This document shows positions 43,643 through 51,850 of a DNA stretch of 64,000 nt, one piece after another. Source of the DNA: Pseudoxanthomonas sp. SL93 (GTDB lineage: Bacteria > Pseudomonadota > Gammaproteobacteria > Xanthomonadales > Xanthomonadaceae). The notes under the pieces are model-generated. The model saw only the letters and a program-made list of their open reading frames with translations. It was not told the DNA's origin and ran no database searches. The first letter of the stretch is position 1; each line of letters starts with the position of its first letter. Position numbers and translations under genes: made by a program. The DNA lies in assembly GCF_026625825.1 (NCBI RefSeq), contig NZ_CP113065.1:1736001-1800000 (forward strand). The letters are read 5' to 3'.

Positions 43643-45142
43643 ATGGCCTCCCCCGACACCGCCGCCCTGCCCGACCCGCAGATCTGCGAACAGGCACGCC
43701 TCAGCCGCGATGCGCGCTTCGATGGCCTGTTCTTCACGGCCGTCACCAGCACCCGCATCTATTGCCGTCCGACCTGCCCGGCGCCGGCGCCAAAGCCGAA
43801 GAACATCGTCTATTACCGCCACGCCGCCGCGGCCGAGGCGGCGGGCTTCCGCCCCTGCCTGCGCTGCCGGCCGGAACTGGCACCCGGCGACGGCAGCTGG
43901 CGACGTGGCGATGAAGTGGTGGCGCGTGCGCTGAAACTGATCGACCAAGGGGCGCTGGTGGAGGCGCCGCTGGCGACGCTGGCCGGCAACGTGGGTCTGG
44001 GTGAGCGCCAGCTTCGCCGCCTCTTCTCCGACCGGTTGGGCGCCACGCCCGTGGAAGTGCACGGCACGCGCCGCCTGTTGTTCGCCAAGCAATTGCTGAC
44101 GGAAACCACACTGCCGATCACCCAGGTGGCGCTGGCGGCAGGGTTCGGCAGCCTGACGCGCTTCAACACCACCTTCCGCGAGGAATACCGGATGGCGCCG
44201 CGCGAACTGCGCAAGCGCGAGATGCCGTCGACGCACGACGTGATGACCCTGCGACTCGGCTACCGCCCGCCGTACGACTTCACCGCGATGCTCGACTTCC
44301 TGCGTGGTCGTGCGTTGCCGGGGGTGGAAGTCGTCGACGAGCACAGTTACCTGCGCGTGGTCGGCACGCCGGACGCGCCGGGGTGGCTGCGGGTCAGCGC
44401 CTGGGATGCCACCACGCACGCGCTGAAGCTCGAACTGCACGGCGGCGCGCCGGCCGACCTGCTGCAGATCGTCAACCGCCTGCGCCGCATGTTCGACCTG
44501 GATGCCGATCCTTCCGCCATCGCCGATGCACTGGGCGGCGATCCACGCCTGCGCCCGCTGCTGGCGGCGCGCCCCGGCCTGCGGCTGCCCAGCGGATGGG
44601 ACGGTTTCGAGATCGCGGTACGCGCGGTGATCGGCCAGCAGGTCAGCGTCGCGGCGGCGCGCACGCTGACGGCGCGCCTGGCCGAGCGGCACGGCGTTCC
44701 GCTGGCGATGGACATGGCCGGGCTGACGCACCTGTTTCCCACGCCGCAAGCCCTCGTCGATGTCGACCTGACCAGGATCGGCCTGACGCGCGCACGCGCC
44801 GACACGATCCGCGGTCTTTCGCGCGCATTGCTGGACGGACGCGTCGATTTCCGGCCCGAGCGCACGCTGGACGATTTCACCGCGCGCTGGGTCGCCCTGC
44901 CGGGCATCGGCCCGTGGACCGCGCACTACATCGCGCTGCGTGCGACCGGACACCCGGATGCATTTCCGGCGGATGACCTGGTGTTGCAGAAGGCTGTGCC
45001 GACCGACGGCACCCGGATGACGGCAAAAGCGTTGACCGCGCGCGCAGAGGCGTGGCGACCCTGGCGGGCTTACGCCGTGATCCACGTGTGGAAGGGCAGT
45101 ATGGCAGCGCCGAAAGTGCCCGGTGTTGTAGGAGCGACGTAA
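43643..45142 (+). CDS. alkA: AlkA-type DNA-3-methyladenine glycosylase fused to Ada zinc and AraC domains
   Basis: This is a 499-residue fusion protein. The N-terminal Ada-like zinc domain has four cysteines (Cys41, Cys45, Cys72, Cys75 in IYCRPTC and FRPCLRC); Cys41 is the expected methyl-phosphotriester acceptor. An AraC-type DNA-binding domain (about 95-185, ITQVALAAGFGSLTRFN) follows, then an AlkA N-terminal domain and the HhH-GPD glycosylase domain (LPGIGPWTAHYIALRATGHPD, with the catalytic Asp of the family). The protein would sense methylation damage, regulate genes and excise alkylated bases. Its last codons and TAA lie inside a REP palindrome, giving a VVGAT end. It precedes ogt by 97 bp. 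Confidence 0.95.
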   Translation: MASPDTAALPDPQICEQARLSRDARFDGLFFTAVTSTRIYCRPTCPAPAPKPKNIVYYRHAAAAEAAGFRPCLRCRPELAPGDGSWRRGDEVVARALKLIDQGALVEAPLATLAGNVGLGERQLRRLFSDRLGATPVEVHGTRRLLFAKQLLTETTLPITQVALAAGFGSLTRFNTTFREEYRMAPRELRKREMPSTHDVMTLRLGYRPPYDFTAMLDFLRGRALPGVEVVDEHSYLRVVGTPDAPGWLRVSAWDATTHALKLELHGGAPADLLQIVNRLRRMFDLDADPSAIADALGGDPRLRPLLAARPGLRLPSGWDGFEIAVRAVIGQQVSVAAARTLTARLAERHGVPLAMDMAGLTHLFPTPQALVDVDLTRIGLTRARADTIRGLSRALLDGRVDFRPERTLDDFTARWVALPGIGPWTAHYIALRATGHPDAFPADDLVLQKAVPTDGTRMTAKALTARAEAWRPWRAYAVIHVWKGSMAAPKVPGVVGAT

Positions 45143-45211
45143 GTCGCGACCGGGATCCTTCCGACAACAAAGCATCTTCATTTATGCGGTCGCGACTCAC
45201 GTCGCTCCTAC
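45128..45211. repeat. REP pair (GTAG-type, inverted, REPIN-like)
   Basis: Two copies of a short palindromic element in opposite orientation flank 34 bp. They begin GTAGGAGCGACG and carry the inner GCGAC-GTCGC stem (45128-45152 and 45187-45211). Such GTAG-headed REP elements are abundant in Stenotrophomonas relatives, are moved by RAYT transposases, and sit in intergenic regions. No RAYT gene is in this window. The left copy overlaps the end of the AlkA/Ada gene and provides its stop. Confidence 0.85.
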
Positions 45212-45239
45212 ATCAGAGCTCCCGTATGCTGCCCACGCC

Positions 45240-45737
45240 ATGATCCTGTTCCGCCATCTCGACAGTCCCGTGGGCACGCTCACCCTCGCCGCGACCGATG
45301 ACGGACTGCATGCGGTCGAGTTCCCGCGCAACCGCCATCCCACCGACCGCGATGGATGGAGGGAAGGCCAGCATCCGCTTCTTGATCTGACGGCCAAGCA
45401 GCTGGACGAGTATTTCTCGGCCAAGCGGCGCGTCTTCGATCTGCCGTTGGCACCGCGCGGCACGGCATTCCAGCGCGGCGTGTGGCTGACGCTCGCCGGC
45501 ATCGGCTATGGCGAAACGATCAGCTATGCACAGCTGGCCCAGCGCATCGGCAAGCCGACGGCGATGCGCGCGGTCGGCGCGGCGAACGGACGCAATCCGC
45601 TGCCCATCGTGCTGCCCTGCCATCGCGTGATCGGCGCGGACGGCTCACTGACGGGCTTTGGCGGTGGGTTGCCGGCCAAACAGTTCCTGCTGGAACTGGA
45701 AGGCGCACTGCCACGCCGTGACGACCTGTTCGGCTGA
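45240..45737 (+). CDS. ogt: Methylated-DNA--[protein]-cysteine S-methyltransferase
   Basis: This 165-residue suicide DNA repair protein transfers the methyl group of O6-methylguanine to its own cysteine. The active site LPIVLPCHRVIGADGSLTGF, with PCHR (Cys127), is intact. The C-terminal DNA-binding helix region RIGKPTAMRAVGAANGRNP and the short N-terminal domain are complete. It lies 97 bp downstream of the AlkA/Ada gene on the same strand, with a REP pair between, so the two alkylation-repair genes may be partly co-expressed. No Ada zinc domain is fused to this copy, consistent with Ogt rather than Ada. Confidence 0.96.
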   Translation: MILFRHLDSPVGTLTLAATDDGLHAVEFPRNRHPTDRDGWREGQHPLLDLTAKQLDEYFSAKRRVFDLPLAPRGTAFQRGVWLTLAGIGYGETISYAQLAQRIGKPTAMRAVGAANGRNPLPIVLPCHRVIGADGSLTGFGGGLPAKQFLLELEGALPRRDDLFG

Positions 45738-45754
45738 TCGCGACCGGGTCTCGG

Positions 45755-45777
45755 GTGGGAGCGACGTCAGTCGCGAC
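45755..45777. repeat. Single REP element (GTGG head variant)
   Basis: A lone copy of the same palindrome family with a GTGGGAGCGACG head lies just after the ogt stop and before the convergent hutF end. It is unpaired, unlike the three REP pairs in the window. Confidence 0.75.
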
Positions 45778-45875
45778 AGTGGATCGGATCCATCCGCACG
45801 GACTGGTCGTTCCTCATCCGCGCACGCTGCGACGCGCTCGACGCCTCGCAGAGTGAATCGCTGGCGGGGCGCGGC

Positions 45876-47162
45876 TCAACCGTCGGCCAGCAGATGTTCC
45901 AGCGTGGTGCGGTAACGCGTGGCGATGGCATCGCGGTCGATGTGCCTGCCCTCCGCCACCACGCGCCTGCCCGCGACCTGCACTTCATCCACCAAGGGCC
46001 GGTTGCCGGCGAAGATCCAGCGGTCGATGACGTCACCGTCCGTGGCACCGGCCAGCGCAGGTGCGCGCCCGTCCAGCACGACGACATCGCCGCGCGTGTC
46101 CGCGAAGCCGCTGGCATCCGCCGCGCTCGCCAGCACGCCGCGCAGCAGGGTTTCGCCGACACTCGGCGAATCCGGCGTGACCGCGATGTTGCGATGGCGC
46201 GTGACCAGGCGCTGGCCGTACTCCAGCCAGCGCAGTTCTTCCACCGGCGAGACCGAGACATGCGAATCCGACCCGATCCCCCAGCGGCCATCGGCACGCA
46301 GGTAGTCCTGCAACGGGAACAGGCCATCGCCCAGGTTGGCTTCCGTCGTCGGGCAGATGGCCACCGTGGCGCCGCTGTCGGCAATGCCACGCGTTTCCTG
46401 CGGCGTCAGGTGGGTGGCATGCACGAGGGTCCAGCGACGGTCGACGGGAAACTCACCCAGCAGCCATTCCACCGGCCGCGCATTGCGCAGCGCCAGGCAG
46501 TCCTGCACTTCGCCCACCTGTTCGGCGATGTGGATGTGCAGCGGCGCGTCCGCCGGCAGCGCAGCCAGCACCTCGCGCATCGCCGCCTCCGGCACCGCGC
46601 GCAGGCTGTGGAACGCGCAACCGATGCGCAGCCGGTCGTCGCGCAGCGGCGCCAGCGCCTCTAACAGGCGCAGGAAGCCCTCCACGTCATGTCCGAAACG
46701 TCGTTGCCGCGCCGACAGCACGCGGCCGTCGAAGCCGCCGGTCATGTACAGCACCGGCAGCAGCGTCAAGCGGATACCGGTCTCCTGCGCGGCGGCCACC
46801 AGCGCCTTCGACATCGCCCCGGGATCGGCGTACGGCCTGCCGTCGGGCTGGTGGTGGACATAATGGAATTCGCACACGGTGGTGTAGCCGGCTTCCAGCA
46901 TCTCCGCATACAACTGGCTCGCGACGGCATGCATGCTGTCCGGCGTCATGCGCGCGGCGAAGCGGTACATGATTTCGCGCCAGGTCCAGAAGCTGTCTTC
47001 GGGATGGCTCTGCCGTTCGGCCAGCCCCGCCATGGCGCGCTGGAATGCGTGCGAATGCAGGTTGGCGATGCCAGGCACGCGCCATCCCGCGCCATGTGCA
47101 TGGACCAGCGGCGTGGGCATGGCGGAATCGGAGGCGGGCATGGTGCTTACGGCCGAAGGCAT
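45876..47162 (-). CDS. hutF: Formimidoylglutamate deiminase
   Basis: This 428-residue amidohydrolase-superfamily enzyme converts N-formimino-glutamate to N-formylglutamate and ammonia, the fourth step of the five-step histidine pathway. It has the metal motif NLHSHAFQRAMAG near residue 35, IHIAEQVGEV near 210, VHATHLT, and GSDSHVSVSP near 300 with the conserved Asp. The length is normal for HutF. Its presence implies use of HutG for the last step, but that gene is not in the window. Several in-frame ATGs exist (47162, 47141, 47120) without clear ribosome sites. It is divergent from a small membrane protein gene and hutI. Confidence 0.95.
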   Translation of the reverse strand: MPSAVSTMPASDSAMPTPLVHAHGAGWRVPGIANLHSHAFQRAMAGLAERQSHPEDSFWTWREIMYRFAARMTPDSMHAVASQLYAEMLEAGYTTVCEFHYVHHQPDGRPYADPGAMSKALVAAAQETGIRLTLLPVLYMTGGFDGRVLSARQRRFGHDVEGFLRLLEALAPLRDDRLRIGCAFHSLRAVPEAAMREVLAALPADAPLHIHIAEQVGEVQDCLALRNARPVEWLLGEFPVDRRWTLVHATHLTPQETRGIADSGATVAICPTTEANLGDGLFPLQDYLRADGRWGIGSDSHVSVSPVEELRWLEYGQRLVTRHRNIAVTPDSPSVGETLLRGVLASAADASGFADTRGDVVVLDGRAPALAGATDGDVIDRWIFAGNRPLVDEVQVAGRRVVAEGRHIDRDAIATRYRTTLEHLLADG

Positions 47163-47204
47163 GGGTGCGCTAGGCTACCGCGTCGCCCCTTCCAAGACAC
47201 GCCC

Positions 47205-47402
47205 ATGACCGCTGTCGTGATCGCCCTGCTGGCGGTGTTTGCCTCGTTGTTCGCGGTTTTCGCGGTCCTGCGCGCATCGTCCCGCAAGCCCGGGACGGAC
47301 GGCGACACGTCGCCGGGCGCTTTCTTCGAGGATCCACGTACCGGTGATGCCCCGGGCAACGGCGGCAGCGATGGCGGCGGTGATGGAGGTGGCGGTGACT
47401 GA
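47205..47402 (+). CDS. Small single-pass membrane protein with Gly/Asp-rich tail
   Basis: This 65-residue protein has one hydrophobic helix at the N-terminus ([19 protein letters not shown]), a short charged stretch ([12 protein letters not shown]), and a Gly/Asp/Pro-rich tail ending in GGGD. I do not recognise a family. It lies between the divergent hutF gene and hutI, and its stop lies 5 nt past the hutI start codon (8-nt overlap), so both are translated from the same message. The overlap and position make it a real gene candidate, but its role in histidine use is unknown. Confidence 0.65.
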   Translation: MTAVVIALLAVFASLFAVFAVLRASSRKPGTDGDTSPGAFFEDPRTGDAPGNGGSDGGGDGGGGD

Positions 47403-48651
47403 TGCGGCGAATCCGACGGGTCGGGACGGGCTGCTGCTCAACGCGCGGCTGGTCACGCTGGCCGACGATACCGGCTATGGCGTGATCGAGGACGGCGCAC
47501 TGGCGTGGCGCGAGGGTGTGCTTCACTACGTGGGACCTGCAGCGGCCCTGCCGGCCGATGCGCGGACAGGGGCGACCGACGTGATCGATGCCGGTGGCGA
47601 CTGGGTGACCCCCGGATTGATCGACTGCCACACCCACACGGTGTTCGCCGGCGACCGGGCGGGCGAGTTCGAACAGCGCCTGCAGGGCGCCAGTTACGAA
47701 GATATCGCGCGCCAGGGCGGCGGCATCGTGTCCACGGTACGCGCGACCCGCGACGCCAGCGAGGAAGACCTGCTTGCGCAATCGCTGCCACGTGCCCGCG
47801 CCCTGCGCGACGACGGCGTGACCACGCTGGAAATCAAGTCGGGCTACGGCCTGGATTTCGACAACGAGCGCAAGATGCTGCGGGTGGCACGACGTATCGG
47901 CGAAGCGCTGGGGATTACCGTGCGCACGACGTTCCTCGGCGCGCATGCGTTGCCGCCGGAATACGCGGGCCGCGCCGACGACTACATCGCGGCCGTATGC
48001 GACTGGCTGCCGGCGCTGCATCGCGAAGGCCTGGTGGATGCGGTGGATGCCTTCTGCGAGCGGATCGGTTTCACCCATGCCCAGACGCGTCGGGTGTTCG
48101 AAGCCGCGCGCGCACTGGGCTTGCCCGTGAAACTGCATGCCGACCAGCTGAGTGATGGTGAAGGCGCTGCGCTGGTGGCGGAATTCGGCGGCCTGTCGGC
48201 CGACCATGTGGAGTACACCTCACCTGCCGGCGTGGCGGCCATGTCAGGCGCAGGCACCGTCGCGGTGCTGCTGCCGGGTGCCTTTCACGTGCTGCGCGAA
48301 ACGAAACTGCCGCCGCTGGACGCCTTCCGCGCCCATGGTGTGCCGATGGCGGTGGCCACCGACTGCAATCCGGGGACATCACCACTGCAGTCACTGCGTT
48401 TGGCGATGTCGCTGGCCTGCACGCATTTCCGACTGACGCCAGAAGAGGCGTTGCGCGGGGCGAGCGTATACGCAGCGCGCGCCCTGGGCCTGCGGGATCG
48501 CGGTCGACTGCAGGCGGGGATGCGCGCGGACTTCGTGCGCTGGCGGATCGGCCAGCCGGCGCAACTGGCGTACTGGCTGGGCGGCGATCTGGTCTCCGCC
48601 GTGCATGTGGGCGGACGCGTCGTGCACGCGCGTCCGCTCCACCACTCTTAG
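47395..48651 (+). CDS. hutI: Imidazolonepropionase
   Basis: This 418-residue metal-dependent hydrolase opens the imidazolone ring, the third step of histidine degradation, giving formiminoglutamate for HutF. It has the amidohydrolase motif [19 protein letters not shown] near residue 80, the family signature [19 protein letters not shown] split over about 140-160, and ATDCNPGT near 320 with the conserved Asp. The start is the GTG at 47395, which has GGAGG 5 nt upstream; an ATG 12 nt earlier is possible. It overlaps the small membrane protein gene. hutF is divergent on the other side, making a compact hut locus. Confidence 0.97.
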   Translation: MTDAANPTGRDGLLLNARLVTLADDTGYGVIEDGALAWREGVLHYVGPAAALPADARTGATDVIDAGGDWVTPGLIDCHTHTVFAGDRAGEFEQRLQGASYEDIARQGGGIVSTVRATRDASEEDLLAQSLPRARALRDDGVTTLEIKSGYGLDFDNERKMLRVARRIGEALGITVRTTFLGAHALPPEYAGRADDYIAAVCDWLPALHREGLVDAVDAFCERIGFTHAQTRRVFEAARALGLPVKLHADQLSDGEGAALVAEFGGLSADHVEYTSPAGVAAMSGAGTVAVLLPGAFHVLRETKLPPLDAFRAHGVPMAVATDCNPGTSPLQSLRLAMSLACTHFRLTPEEALRGASVYAARALGLRDRGRLQAGMRADFVRWRIGQPAQLAYWLGGDLVSAVHVGGRVVHARPLHHS

Positions 48652-48680
48652 AAAACAAAAACCCCGGCACGGGCCGGGGT
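48652..48680 (-). terminator. Intrinsic terminator of the THX gene
   Basis: An 8-bp stem (ACCCCGGC/GCCGGGGT, 4-nt loop) is followed on the minus strand by a T-rich run (TTTTGTTTTC). It follows the small ribosomal-type gene and also sits just after the convergent hutI stop. Confidence 0.8.
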
Positions 48681-48719
48681 CTTGCGTACGCTGCCGGCGG
48701 AGCCGGCGCGTGGAATGAC

Positions 48720-48896
48720 TTACGCCTTGGCGACAGTCTTCTTGGCCACGGCCTTCTTGGCCGGCGCCTTCACGACCGACTTCTTGGCCGTGGCGGTGGC
48801 AGCCACGCCAGCCTTGGCGACAGCGTGCTTGCGCGCGTTGCCATAGCTCGACACGTAGCGCTTGCCCTTGGCCGTCTTGCGATCACCCTTGCCCAT
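48720..48896 (-). CDS. 30S ribosomal THX-family protein with basic extension
   Basis: This 58-residue basic protein starts MGKGDRKTAKGKRYVSSYGN, the clear signature of the ribosomal protein THX (RSTHX) family found at the top of the 30S head in Thermus. THX proteins are usually 25-40 residues. This one continues with a Lys/Ala-rich tail (KKSVVKAPAKKAVAKK), as in several proteobacteria. The ATG has TAGGAG 8 nt upstream, and an intrinsic terminator follows, so it is its own transcription unit. Confidence 0.9.
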   Translation of the reverse strand: MGKGDRKTAKGKRYVSSYGNARKHAVAKAGVAATATAKKSVVKAPAKKAVAKKTVAKA

Positions 48897-49064
48897 CGTA
48901 GTTCTCCTAATTCATTGAAAAGACCGCCCAGGGATATGGGCCGTTGCGAAGGCGTTCGCCTGCCTCTGCGCCCTGCGCGAAGGCGCAAAGCCTACCACAG
49001 CAGGACCCTCAAAGCCCTGTCCGGGCGTGGTTTTGCCGGGTCCGGCGCGGGCGGAAATAGGGTT

Positions 49065-49481
49065 TCAGTGGGCGCAGCTGGCGTCGTGGACGTGCCAGTG
49101 GTTCAGCCGGAGGTTCAGCAGGTGGGCCAGCCCCACCAGCATGCCGCCCACCGTCATGACGATGGCATGCGGCACCACGGCCTCATGCAGCGGCGCGTAC
49201 AACACGCCCGCCCACAGGGCCGCCAGGCCGAACAGCAGCATGCCCAGCGCACGGAACGCGCGATGGCGGCGGTAGCCCCACACCAGACTGAACAACCCCA
49301 GCACGGTGACGAACACGACAAAGCCGCGCTCGAAGCCGTCCCCCAGCCAGACCGACAGGCCCAAGGACGGAATGACGGCCAGCAGCAAGGGCGTGATGGC
49401 GCAATGGAGGGCACAGATCATCGAGCCGGCAGCGGCAAAACGATCGATCAGGGCGCGGAACGTGGACTTCATGGGAGACAA
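49065..49481 (-). CDS. MerC-domain membrane protein next to znuD
   Basis: This 138-residue protein has four transmembrane helices and the MerC-type metal motif GSMICALHCAITPLL (Cys pair) near residue 20. The C-terminus is His-rich (NHWHVHDASCAH). MerC proteins carry metal ions such as Hg(II) across the inner membrane, but no other mer genes are present. Its promoter region is shared with the divergent TonB receptor of the ZnuD type and contains a Zur-box-like site. An inner-membrane role in zinc handling is therefore the more likely reading, inferred from context. Confidence 0.9.
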   Translation of the reverse strand: MSPMKSTFRALIDRFAAAGSMICALHCAITPLLLAVIPSLGLSVWLGDGFERGFVVFVTVLGLFSLVWGYRRHRAFRALGMLLFGLAALWAGVLYAPLHEAVVPHAIVMTVGGMLVGLAHLLNLRLNHWHVHDASCAH

Positions 49482-49514
49482 GTATGACTTCCGGGGGGGT
49501 TATATTGTCACTAT

Positions 49515-49529
49515 TGGTATATTATAACA
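49515..49529. promoter_or_regulatory. Zur-box-like palindrome between merC-like gene and znuD
   Basis: TGGTATATTATAACA (minus strand TGTTATAATATACCA) closely resembles the gammaproteobacterial Zur operator core TGTTATAnTATAACA, with a single changed position. It lies within an AT-rich pocket 35-50 bp upstream of znuD and about 35 bp upstream of the divergent MerC-like gene, so zinc-dependent repression of both is expected. Confidence 0.75.
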
Positions 49530-49564
49530 TCAATCCCAACCCCACCGAGTGAACCCGGAACCCC

Positions 49565-51739
49565 ATGGAATCGAAGCGCCGCTCCCTGCCTTCCCCCCAC
49601 CTGCTGGCCAGCGCCCTGGCCCTCGCCGTGCTGCCGTCCGCCGCCTTCGCCAACGATGCCGGCGGCACGGGCCAGGCCACCGACCTGGACGCGGTGGTGG
49701 TGACCGCGTCCCCGCTGAAGGGCAATGCCGAGTCCGTGGCCACTCCGGTGGAAGTGCTGTACGGGGAAGACCTGGACAAGGCCAAGTCCGGAACGCTGGG
49801 CGAGACGGTGGCGAAGCTGCCCGGCGTGCAGACCACCTACTTCGGCACCGGCGTGGGCCGCCCGATCATCCGTGGTCAGGAAGGCCCGCGCGTGCAGGTG
49901 CTGTCCGGCGGCATCGGTTCGATGGATGCGTCCACGGTCAGCGCCGACCATGCGGTGAGCATCGAACCGTTCCTGGCCGACCAGATCGAAGTGCTCAAAG
50001 GCCCCGCGACACTGCTGTTCGGCAGCGGCGCCATCGGCGGCGCCGTCAACGTGGTGGACGGCCGCCTGGCCGACACGATCCCGGACGAACCCCTGAGCGG
50101 CCGCGCCGAGATCCGCGGCAACACCGTGAACGATGAGCGCACGGGCATGTTCCGCCTGGATGGCGTCAACGGGAACTGGGTGCTGCACGTCGATGGCCTG
50201 GTGCGCGACACCGACGACTACGACATCCCCGGCGTGGCCATCCTGCATGACCATGAGGAAGGAGAAGAGCACGAGGAAGAGCCGCAGCCCGAGGGCACGC
50301 TTCTCAACAGCTCGGTGAAGACCCGCGCCGGCGCGATCGGCGCCACCTGGCTGGGCGAAGGGGGTTATTTCGGCCTGGCCGGCAGCACCTACCGCAGCAA
50401 CTACGGCATTCCCGCCGGCGCCCACGTGCACGGCGTGGAAGACCACGACCATGACCACGATGGCGAAGCCGACCGCGACGAGGAAGCCCATGAGGAAGGC
50501 GCGGTGCGCATCGACATGGTGCAGAACCGCGTGGACCTGAAGACCGGCATCTACAACCCGGTGTCGTTCCTGCAGAGCGTCAACCTGCGAGCCGCCTGGA
50601 ACGACTACGAACACGTCGAACTGGAAGGCGGCCTGCCCGCCACCCGATTCACCAACGAAGGCTACGACGCGCGACTCGAAGCCGTGCAGAAGGACTGGAA
50701 CGGTTGGCGTGGCGCGTTCGGCCTGCAGTTCGGCAGCACCGATTTCGGCGCCGTCGGCGAGGAGGCCTTCGTGCCCTCCACCACCACCGACAACGTCGGT
50801 GCCTTCATCGTGCAGGAGAAGGATTTCGGCCCCTGGAAGCTGGAACTGGGCGTTCGCTACGACCACGTGGAGCTGAAGCCGGAAGATCGCGCCGCGCGTG
50901 ACTTCGATGCGGTCAACCTGTCGGCCGCCGCCATCTGGCGCCTGACCGATGGTTTCGATCTTCGCTTCGGCCTGGACCGCTCCGAACGCGCACCGACCAA
51001 CGAGGAGCTGTTCGCCGGCGGCACCCACGTGGCCACGCAGTCGATCGAGATCGGCGATGAAGCCCTCGACACCGAGAAGGGCGTGCGCGCGGAAATCGGC
51101 GCGCACTGGCATACCGACCGCGTGGACCTGAAGCTGGCGCTGTACCAGACCAAGTTCACCGACTTCATCTACCTCACCGACACCGGCGTGGAAGAGGAAG
51201 GCTACCCGGTGCGCCTGTGGACGCAGGACGACGCCACGTTCACCGGCGCCGAAGCGGAAGCGAAGATTCAGCTGGCCGACACCGCCAGCGGTGCATGGGA
51301 CCTGCGCCTGTTCGGCGACTACGTGCGCGCCGAGCTGGATGGCAGCGGCACGCGCACGGCCGCGTTCGAAGTGCCGCATGGCGACCACACCCACGACTAC
51401 GAAGTGCAGATCGCGCAGGGCGGTTACCTGCCCCGCATCGCGCCGATGCGTGTCGGCGCCGACCTGGGCTGGTCGCTGGGGGGATGGCGCGCTTCCGTGG
51501 GTGCCGTGCGCTACGGCAAGCAGGACGATGTGGCGCAGAACGAGGAAGCCAGCGACGGTTACACCCTGGTGGATGCGCACGTGGCGTACCGCTGGGAGCG
51601 CACCGCGTCCAGCTGGGAGGTCTTCCTGGATGGCAGCAACCTGACGGACGAGGAAGCCCGCCCGCACACCTCGCTGCTGCGCGACTATGCGCCGCTGCCG
51701 GGCCGTGGGGTCGCCTTCGGCCTGCGCGCGTACTTCTGA
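49565..51739 (+). CDS. znuD: TonB-dependent receptor, ZnuD-like zinc uptake
   Basis: This 724-residue outer-membrane receptor has a signal peptide (about residues 1-29, ending AAFA), a plug domain with DLDAVVVTASPLKGNAE and GPATLLFGSGAIGGAVNVVDG, and a 22-strand barrel ending in the aromatic RAYF. Two His/Glu/Asp-rich loops stand out: HDHEEGEEHEEEPQPEG near residue 230 and HVHGVEDHDHDHDGEADRDE near residue 290, plus HGDHTHDYE near 610. These are the zinc-capturing loops of ZnuD-type receptors. A Zur-like box lies just upstream, supporting zinc-repressed expression. TonB/ExbBD energy genes are elsewhere. Confidence 0.94.
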   Translation: MESKRRSLPSPHLLASALALAVLPSAAFANDAGGTGQATDLDAVVVTASPLKGNAESVATPVEVLYGEDLDKAKSGTLGETVAKLPGVQTTYFGTGVGRPIIRGQEGPRVQVLSGGIGSMDASTVSADHAVSIEPFLADQIEVLKGPATLLFGSGAIGGAVNVVDGRLADTIPDEPLSGRAEIRGNTVNDERTGMFRLDGVNGNWVLHVDGLVRDTDDYDIPGVAILHDHEEGEEHEEEPQPEGTLLNSSVKTRAGAIGATWLGEGGYFGLAGSTYRSNYGIPAGAHVHGVEDHDHDHDGEADRDEEAHEEGAVRIDMVQNRVDLKTGIYNPVSFLQSVNLRAAWNDYEHVELEGGLPATRFTNEGYDARLEAVQKDWNGWRGAFGLQFGSTDFGAVGEEAFVPSTTTDNVGAFIVQEKDFGPWKLELGVRYDHVELKPEDRAARDFDAVNLSAAAIWRLTDGFDLRFGLDRSERAPTNEELFAGGTHVATQSIEIGDEALDTEKGVRAEIGAHWHTDRVDLKLALYQTKFTDFIYLTDTGVEEEGYPVRLWTQDDATFTGAEAEAKIQLADTASGAWDLRLFGDYVRAELDGSGTRTAAFEVPHGDHTHDYEVQIAQGGYLPRIAPMRVGADLGWSLGGWRASVGAVRYGKQDDVAQNEEASDGYTLVDAHVAYRWERTASSWEVFLDGSNLTDEEARPHTSLLRDYAPLPGRGVAFGLRAYF

Positions 51740-51762
51740 TGCCGCATTGACGTTCCTCCCCC

Positions 51763-51790
51763 GGGCGGCTGGCCGGTTTGGCAGCCGCCC
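51763..51790 (+). terminator. Intrinsic terminator after znuD
   Basis: GGGCGGCT and AGCCGCCC form an 8-bp stem extended by an inner GCC/GGC pair, followed by TTCTT. It is positioned 24 bp after the znuD stop and separates it from the MarR promoter. Confidence 0.75.
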
Positions 51791-51793
51791 TTC

Positions 51794-51823
51794 TTGACAG
51801 CAATTACGTGCATATACACATAA
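51794..51823 (+). promoter_or_regulatory. Promoter with palindromic operator upstream of marR
   Basis: A TTGACA box (51794-51799) is followed by the 20-bp near-palindrome TTACGTGCATATACACATAA (51804-51823), which has only two mismatched pairs and covers the spacer and probable -10 region. Position and symmetry suggest a site where the MarR protein encoded next blocks its own operon. Confidence 0.55.
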
Positions 51824-51850
51824 TAGCGCATCGCCACGCGAGTCACCCCC

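Noticed and set aside
45128..45211. CRISPR or transposon-end reading of the GTAG repeats
   Set aside because: The repeats are inverted pairs of short palindromes without regular spacers, cas genes or a transposase. They fit REP elements.
38794..48651. Complete histidine-utilisation operon
   Set aside because: Only hutU, hutF and hutI are present and they are not contiguous. hutH, hutG and a HutC regulator are absent from the window.
49065..49481. Mercury-resistance locus
   Set aside because: Only a MerC-domain protein is present. No merR, merT, merP or merA is nearby, and the Zur-like site and znuD point to zinc.
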